From Levilactobacillus brevis ATCC 14869 = DSM 20054 (GTDB lineage: Bacteria; Bacillota; Bacilli; Lactobacillales; Lactobacillaceae): a stretch of DNA of 64,000 nucleotides. Position 1 is the first letter of the stretch. The number at the start of each line of letters is the position of its first letter. The notes below the pieces were generated by a model. The model made no database searches, had not been told where the DNA came from, and was given only the letters and a program-made list of their open reading frames with translations. The DNA lies in assembly GCF_001433855.1 (NCBI RefSeq), contig NZ_AZCP01000003.1, positions 29,719 to 93,718 on the forward strand. Reading direction: 5' to 3'. The translations under genes were made by a program, and so were the position numbers. Positions 59,648-64,000 of the stretch are shown piece after piece.

Positions 59648-59833
59648 AGTATTTCTCCTCCTGTAAAGCTTAATTCCCTACCCTGATCTGAAGTTTACCG
59701 TATATTATTCGATTGTGCAAAACTGATATCTGGGCATCACCGATTACCAGCTTATCTATCTAGTGAGTAATGGGTAATCTCTCTGATCAGCCAGTTAGCA
59801 ATCTGGCGCGTTCAACTAATCTTCAATTTGCCA

Positions 59834-59861
59834 TTGACAATTTTTCAATCGGTGATAAACT
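59834..59861 (+). promoter_or_regulatory. Promoter of the third T-box leader
   Basis: -35 TTGACA (59834-59839), 16-bp spacer, -10 TAAACT (59856-59861); same architecture as the promoter at 55515. Confidence 0.75.
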
Positions 59862-59889
59862 CATAATCATTAACAATTGATTAGAAAAT

Positions 59890-60208
59890 TAAAAAGTGAT
59901 GATGAAGTCCAGTAGTGACCAACCACCTCTTCAGCGACCCCGGTTTAGTGTGAGCGGGGACAGGTGCTGGTGACGAACATCCCTTCGGAGCCGTTAGCTG
60001 AATTTAAGTAAGTTTACACCGGAAGCATCCGTTATCAATGCAGTGAATCGCGGGCAGGATTGTCCTTTAGCGAGCCTAGCGCTGAATTCCGATCTCTTAG
60101 GTCGTCCGCCGTTCATAGATAAGGCTACTTTTTGAGTAGCAAAAAATAAGGTGGTACCGTGCGAACAGCACCCTTACGGAGAAGTTATTTCCGTGGGGGT
60201 GCTTTTTA
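59890..60208 (+). ncRNA. T-box riboswitch of the third OppA-type gene
   Basis: Stem I with AGTA (59911-59914) and, opposite it, GACGAACATCC; the T-box AAGGTGGTACCGTGCG at 60148-60163; terminator AGCACCCTTACGGA/TCCGTGGGGGTGCT plus TTTT to about 60208. The specifier is CAT or, one base on, ATC, and differs from that of the other two leaders. Confidence 0.92.
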
Positions 60209-60247
60209 TTTTCCGCGTAATCCTCTAATCAATTGGCACTAGGAGGG

Positions 60248-60263
60248 TGTTTCACATGAAACA
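60248..60263. other. parS-like 16-mer overlapping the OppA start codon
   Basis: TGTTTCACATGAAACA (one mismatch to parS) spans the gap between the ribosome site and the ATG of the OppA-type gene. Identical to the variant at 9044. Confidence 0.45.
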
Positions 60264-61863
60264 TTTTGTTTGGACCTTACCAGTTGGCCTGCTACTACTC
60301 GCTTCATTGAGCGGTTGCGGTCATGCTGCGGGTCATACGACCAATAAGAATCGGCCTTTAAACGTCACCTTGGCCAGCGAACCAGCCACGGCTGATCCGA
60401 ATAAATCTACTGATACCAATAGTGGTAGCCTGATTTTTCAAACCATGGAGGGCCTCTACACCTATAATCGCAACGGTAAAATTACCGCGGGGGTTGCCAC
60501 CAAAATGGTTAAGCCGACGAATAATGGCAAAACCTATACGTTTACGCTGAAGAAGCAGGCGAAATGGGCGAATGGTCAACGGGTGACCGCCCAAGACTTC
60601 GTCACGTCGCTACAACGAATGGCGAATCCTAAGACTAAGGCCCAATATGCCAGTGTGTTATCGGCCTTTAAGAACTTTACGGCTGTTCAAACCGGTAAGG
60701 CCGCCCCGAGCAAGTTAGGCGTTAAGGCCTTGAGTTCAACGAAGCTCCAGTTTCAATTAACCAAGGCGGTACCTTACTTTAATGATCTTATCGCCAGTGA
60801 GTATTACCCGCTAAACACAGCTGCGGTGAAGAAATATGGTGCTCAATATGGCACTAGTGCCGCTAAAACTGTCAGCAACGGCGCCTATAAACTAGTTGGC
60901 TGGACCGGGAGTAATGCCAGTTGGTCTTACGTTAAAAACCGCCACTATTGGAACGCTGACAGCGTTAAGATCAACCGCGTTAAGGTAGCTGTCACTAAAG
61001 ACGAAAGTACCGCCGCTAACCTCTTTAACGCCGATAAGGTCCAAGAGACCACCGTTACGGGTAATTATGTACGGGCTAACCGTAACAGCAAGAACCTCCA
61101 CACCCATTTAACTGGCCGGCTCCAATACCTCTACGTCAACAGCAAAAAAACGGCGACCAACTCCACCAATTTACGTCAGGCCATTTCTGACGCCATCAAC
61201 CGCTCACAGTTAACTAAATCCGTCTTACAGGATGGCTCAAAGGCTGCCCTGAGTGCGGTACCAACTGGCGATCAAAAAAATCCACAAACAGGGCAGGACA
61301 TGGCGGCCCAAGTCGGTAATCTACTACCCCAAGATAAGCAACAGGCCAAAACCTACTGGCAGAAATACTTGAAAGAAACGGGCCAGACTAAGGCAACCTT
61401 GAATCTGCTGACCGATGATACCGATGACGATAAGAAAGTCGGCACATATCTCCAATCTGAATTGGAGAAAACCTTACCCGGCCTGACCATTACCACCACC
61501 GCAATCCCTCATGCCCAACACGTGGCCCGCGATTTTGCTGTTAATTTTGAATTAAATCTCACCGGTTGGTCAACCAGTTGGCTGGATGCGGCAGACTTTC
61601 TCAGCCTCGCTGCCAAGGGGAATTCGGTTAATTTCACCAATTGGTCTGATACGACCTTTAACCAGTTACTCACGAAAGCCAATAGTCAAACCGGACTGGC
61701 TCGCTATAACGGTTTAATGGCCGCCGACAAGCGACTGATGGCGGTTAAGGGATATATCCCCCTGTACCAACCGTCTGAGGCCAAGTTAATCAGTAGCCAA
61801 GTTGGTGGCTTGACCTACACCCTGCTACACGAAGCCAAGTATCAATATGCTTACTGGAAATAA
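60256..61863 (+). CDS. OppA-type peptide-binding lipoprotein, T-box controlled (paralogue)
   Basis: A 535-residue solute-binding lipoprotein, lipobox LSGC (Cys21), co-linear with the protein at 55916 throughout (for example the shared TMEGLYTY, AKWANGQRVTAQDFVTSL, PHAQHV, VNFTNW and QYAYWK segments). The ATG at 60256 has GGAGGG 8 nt upstream; a GTG three codons earlier overlaps that site. Followed by an amidohydrolase 30 bp downstream. Its T-box specifier differs from that of the paralogue, so the two copies probably answer to different amino acids. Confidence 0.93.
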   Translation: MKHFVWTLPVGLLLLASLSGCGHAAGHTTNKNRPLNVTLASEPATADPNKSTDTNSGSLIFQTMEGLYTYNRNGKITAGVATKMVKPTNNGKTYTFTLKKQAKWANGQRVTAQDFVTSLQRMANPKTKAQYASVLSAFKNFTAVQTGKAAPSKLGVKALSSTKLQFQLTKAVPYFNDLIASEYYPLNTAAVKKYGAQYGTSAAKTVSNGAYKLVGWTGSNASWSYVKNRHYWNADSVKINRVKVAVTKDESTAANLFNADKVQETTVTGNYVRANRNSKNLHTHLTGRLQYLYVNSKKTATNSTNLRQAISDAINRSQLTKSVLQDGSKAALSAVPTGDQKNPQTGQDMAAQVGNLLPQDKQQAKTYWQKYLKETGQTKATLNLLTDDTDDDKKVGTYLQSELEKTLPGLTITTTAIPHAQHVARDFAVNFELNLTGWSTSWLDAADFLSLAAKGNSVNFTNWSDTTFNQLLTKANSQTGLARYNGLMAADKRLMAVKGYIPLYQPSEAKLISSQVGGLTYTLLHEAKYQYAYWK

Positions 61864-61893
61864 CTGTCACGTCTCACTTAGGAGGACTTATTT

Positions 61894-63081
61894 ATGACCC
61901 AAACTACATTTTTTAATTTTACCTTATTCGATGGTGCCACTGACCACAACCAGCCCGCTGCTTGGTTTACCGTTGACGACAATACTGGCCGGTTAACGGC
62001 CCGGGGACACGGAACACCGGAGGCTACCGACCACCAAGTTGATTTGCACGAACACTATGTCATGCCAGGCTTCTTCAACGTTCATACCCACGTCACACTT
62101 GATCCGCAATCCTTTAGCGGCGATTCCGGACAGTCAGAAGCCGAAGCTGGCGTCTTTGCCTTTGAAAATCTCCAAACGCTACTAAAATCCGGGGTCACCT
62201 ACGTTCGCGAACTCGGCACCAACTACGATGTTGATGTGAAGCTCAAGCGATTACAACAACGCGGCCTTCTCCCCCACACCCCCCATCTGTTAGCTTCAGG
62301 CCGCGCTTTTTCCATGACTGGCGGTCACGGCGATTCACCGCACGGGGGGCATGCCGTTGACTCACCCGATGAAATGCGCAAGGCGGTCAGAACGGCCTTC
62401 AAACACGGCGTTGAAACGATCAAGGTTATGGCGACTGGGGGCGTCATGACGCCCAATGATTTCATGGAAGACCCCCAACTATCCGTAGCGGAAATGCGCG
62501 TAGCCGTCGAAGAAGCCCACCATAAGCGGCGACTGGTAGCGGCTCACGCGGAAGGAAACCCGGGCATTCAAAATGCACTTGATGCCGGCGTAGATTCCAT
62601 TGAACATGGCTTCTATGTAACTGAAGCCGAAGCCAAACAGATGGTGGCCCAAGGCACTTACCTCACACCCACCCTGATTGCCGAATGGACTATTCCAGAA
62701 TTTGGTAAGGGACAACTGCCAGACTGGGAAGTCAAAAAAGCTGCCGATGCACTCGACGATACGTACGTTAATTTACGGCACGCCTACCAACTAGGCGTTA
62801 AATTCACCTGTGGCACCGATGCGGGTACGCCGTTCAACGGTTTTGACTTAACTCCAGCTGAGTTTGGTTTACTGACCAAGCTGGGCATGACTCCCGCACA
62901 AGCCTATCAGTGCTCTAGCTTGAATTCTGCCGCGTTGTTAGGTGTCGCTGACGACTACGGCACCCTGGAAGTGGGCAAATTCGCGGACTTTCAGGTCTTG
63001 GCCGCTGATCCACTAGCAGACACAGCCAACGTCCAACAGGCGGACAAGCACGTCTACTTAAGTGGAAAACGTGAATTCTAA
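61894..63081 (+). CDS. Metal-dependent amidohydrolase (paralogue)
   Basis: A 395-residue amidohydrolase, close paralogue of 57539-58723 with the same metal and catalytic residues (NVHTH, IKVMATGG, AAHAEG, IEHGFY, GTDAGTP). Same place in its operon, 30 bp after an OppA-type gene. AGGAGG precedes the ATG. Probable dipeptidase acting on the imported peptides; specificity unknown. Confidence 0.9.
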   Translation: MTQTTFFNFTLFDGATDHNQPAAWFTVDDNTGRLTARGHGTPEATDHQVDLHEHYVMPGFFNVHTHVTLDPQSFSGDSGQSEAEAGVFAFENLQTLLKSGVTYVRELGTNYDVDVKLKRLQQRGLLPHTPHLLASGRAFSMTGGHGDSPHGGHAVDSPDEMRKAVRTAFKHGVETIKVMATGGVMTPNDFMEDPQLSVAEMRVAVEEAHHKRRLVAAHAEGNPGIQNALDAGVDSIEHGFYVTEAEAKQMVAQGTYLTPTLIAEWTIPEFGKGQLPDWEVKKAADALDDTYVNLRHAYQLGVKFTCGTDAGTPFNGFDLTPAEFGLLTKLGMTPAQAYQCSSLNSAALLGVADDYGTLEVGKFADFQVLAADPLADTANVQQADKHVYLSGKREF

Positions 63082-63091
63082 TTGCAACGAC

Positions 63092-63132
63092 TAATCCCCG
63101 TACCGTCATCAACTGACGATACGGGGATTTTA
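63092..63132 (+). terminator. Terminator after the second amidohydrolase
   Basis: AATCCCCGTACCGTCA/TGACGATACGGGGATT stem followed by TTTAATT. Confidence 0.82.
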
Positions 63133-63134
63133 AT

Positions 63135-63150
63135 TGTTTCACGTGAAACA
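63135..63150. other. parS chromosome-partitioning site
   Basis: TGTTTCACGTGAAACA, identical to the site at 53864; lies directly after the terminator, between converging transcripts. Confidence 0.9.
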
Positions 63151-63185
63151 GTTATTACCGTTTCAATCTCAGTAAACGTGGAACA

Positions 63186-63216
63186 TAAAAAAAACGACCA
63201 ACCCAAAAGGTCAGTC
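63186..63216 (-). terminator. Terminator after rpsR
   Basis: ACGAC..ACC/GGT..GTCGT stem followed by an eight-T run on the minus strand. Confidence 0.75.
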
Positions 63217-63226
63217 GTCATTTAGA

Positions 63227-63463
63227 CTACTCTTCGCTAACGAATGGCATTAAGCCCATGATCCGTGAACGCTTGATAGCAATAGTTAACTTACGTTGGT
63301 TCTTGGCACTCGTACCAGTTACCCGGCGATGTAAGATCTTACCTCGTTCAGAGATGAACCGACGTAATAAGTCAGTGTCTTTGTAATCAATGTATTCGAT
63401 GTGGTTGGCTGCAATAAAGTCAACCTTACGACGGCGACGGCCGCCACGACGTTGTCCTGCCAT
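63227..63463 (-). CDS. rpsR: 30S ribosomal protein S18
   Basis: A 78-residue ribosomal protein: basic start [17 protein letters not shown], the conserved [19 protein letters not shown] block and the end [21 protein letters not shown] precedes the ATG. It follows ssb by 28 bp, the usual rpsF-ssb-rpsR operon. Confidence 0.98.
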   Translation of the reverse strand: MAGQRRGGRRRRKVDFIAANHIEYIDYKDTDLLRRFISERGKILHRRVTGTSAKNQRKLTIAIKRSRIMGLMPFVSEE

Positions 63464-63491
63464 GAGAAATTCCCTCCTCGTATTTTAGATA

Positions 63492-64000
63492 TTAGAACGG
63501 TAAATCATCATCGGAAATGTCAATGGAATCGCCAGAATTGGCAAACGGATCAGCTGCATTGTTGTTCGCATTACTGTTCTGATTGTTACTTCCAGAATTC
63601 GGGGCCATACCTTGAGAAGGCGCAGCCGGAGCTGGATTCCCACTCGTGTATGGATTGGCATTTTGATTCTGATTTTGAGGAGCATTATTATTCATGGAGC
63701 CGCCATTGTAGTTTCCACCACCGTTGTTCTCGTTACGAGAACGGGGTTCCAAGAACGAAAAGTTCTCGACAACCACTTCGGTGACGTAAACCCGTTGGCC
63801 CTGTTGATTTTCGTAATTCCGGGTCTGGATGCGTCCTTCAATACCGACAAGGGAACCCTTGTGGAAGAAGTTGGCAAAGTTTTCCGCGGACTTGCGCCAA
63901 ATGACGCAACTTACGAAATCAGCTTCTCGTTCACCTTGTTGGTTGGTGAACCGCCGATCAACGGCCAGCGTGAAGGTGGCTACAGCAGCACCGCCTTGGG
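63492..64000 (-). CDS. ssb: Single-stranded DNA-binding protein, C-terminal part (start beyond the window)
   Basis: The frame is open to the window edge, so the first ~20-30 residues are missing. The visible part has the OB-fold core ([13 protein letters not shown]...[16 protein letters not shown]...[16 protein letters not shown]...[11 protein letters not shown]), a Gly/Asn/Gln-rich disordered linker, and the acidic protein-interaction tail ending DDDLPF. It binds single-stranded DNA at forks and recruits repair partners. Confidence 0.97.
   Translation of the reverse strand, partial: QGGAAVATFTLAVDRRFTNQQGEREADFVSCVIWRKSAENFANFFHKGSLVGIEGRIQTRNYENQQGQRVYVTEVVVENFSFLEPRSRNENNGGGNYNGGSMNNNAPQNQNQNANPYTSGNPAPAAPSQGMAPNSGSNNQNSNANNNAADPFANSGDSIDISDDDLPF

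Noticed and set aside
1-64000. Prophage, insertion sequence, rRNA operon or CRISPR array
   Set aside because: No transposase, integrase, terminase, cas gene, rRNA or spaced repeat array was found on either strand.

Overview
The window is a low-to-moderate GC Firmicutes chromosome segment, almost certainly Lactobacillaceae (heterofermentative, Levilactobacillus-like; the genus is an inference). Evidence: the walRKHIJ-htrA-rlmH, dnaB, rplI-gdpP and ssb-rpsR blocks in the order typical of the region next to oriC, T-box leaders, an LPQTxE-type sortase signal, and many AGGAGG ribosome sites. Two perfect and two one-mismatch parS-like 16-mers, plus a DnaA-box cluster in front of rlmH, confirm that the segment is close to the origin.

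Layout. 1-3.5 kb: sugar acetyltransferase fragment, ADP-ribosylglycohydrolase, esterase with divergent OhrR-type MarR regulator, LysE exporter. 3.9-8.9 kb: an ABC-F ATPase, then three minus-strand transcription units (NTF2-like protein; NAD-binding protein plus SDR; DHA2 efflux pump), each starting from a MerR-type promoter with a 19-bp spacer, although no MerR gene is in the window. 9-20.6 kb: a cell-surface and secretome zone (frameshifted NlpC/P60 hydrolase with a Mor-type regulator, LPXTG-like BspA-repeat protein, PrsA, SH3-like repeat protein, 5'-nucleotidase, four small secreted proteins). 20.7-23.65 kb: a very AT-rich 878-aa protein with a DUF4062/TIR-like N-terminus, sitting directly downstream of rlmH and flanked by att-like repeats; it is a candidate defence gene. 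23.6-32 kb: rlmH, DnaA-box cluster, htrA and the walRKHIJ cluster.

32.5-38.1 kb is the most interesting part. A tRNA-Lys gene and its downstream region are duplicated, and the second tRNA copy is followed by a ~5-kb island ending in a repeat of the tRNA 3' end. The island holds a P-type proton ATPase and, divergently, a divergent enolase plus a small protein. Each side starts with a leader that I read as a fluoride riboswitch (GGNGAUGNNGUUCNCC hairpin, loop-to-3' pseudoknot, overlapping intrinsic terminator). This would be a two-sided fluoride-tolerance cassette with no Fluc/CrcB channel in it: fluoride would switch on a spare enolase (the classic fluoride target) and a proton pump.

38-64 kb: secreted metzincin, T-box-controlled OppA lipoprotein, transporters, flavodoxin-like reductase, dnaB, small proteins, a xyloside operon (GH43, GPH symporter, ROK regulator, cre), rplI, gdpP, a TSUP exporter with divergent TetR and paired operators, and then two successive T-box/OppA/amidohydrolase modules that look like a duplication, separated by a secreted protein. 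The window ends with rpsR and a partial ssb. All function calls rest on motif recognition by eye; no database search was possible.
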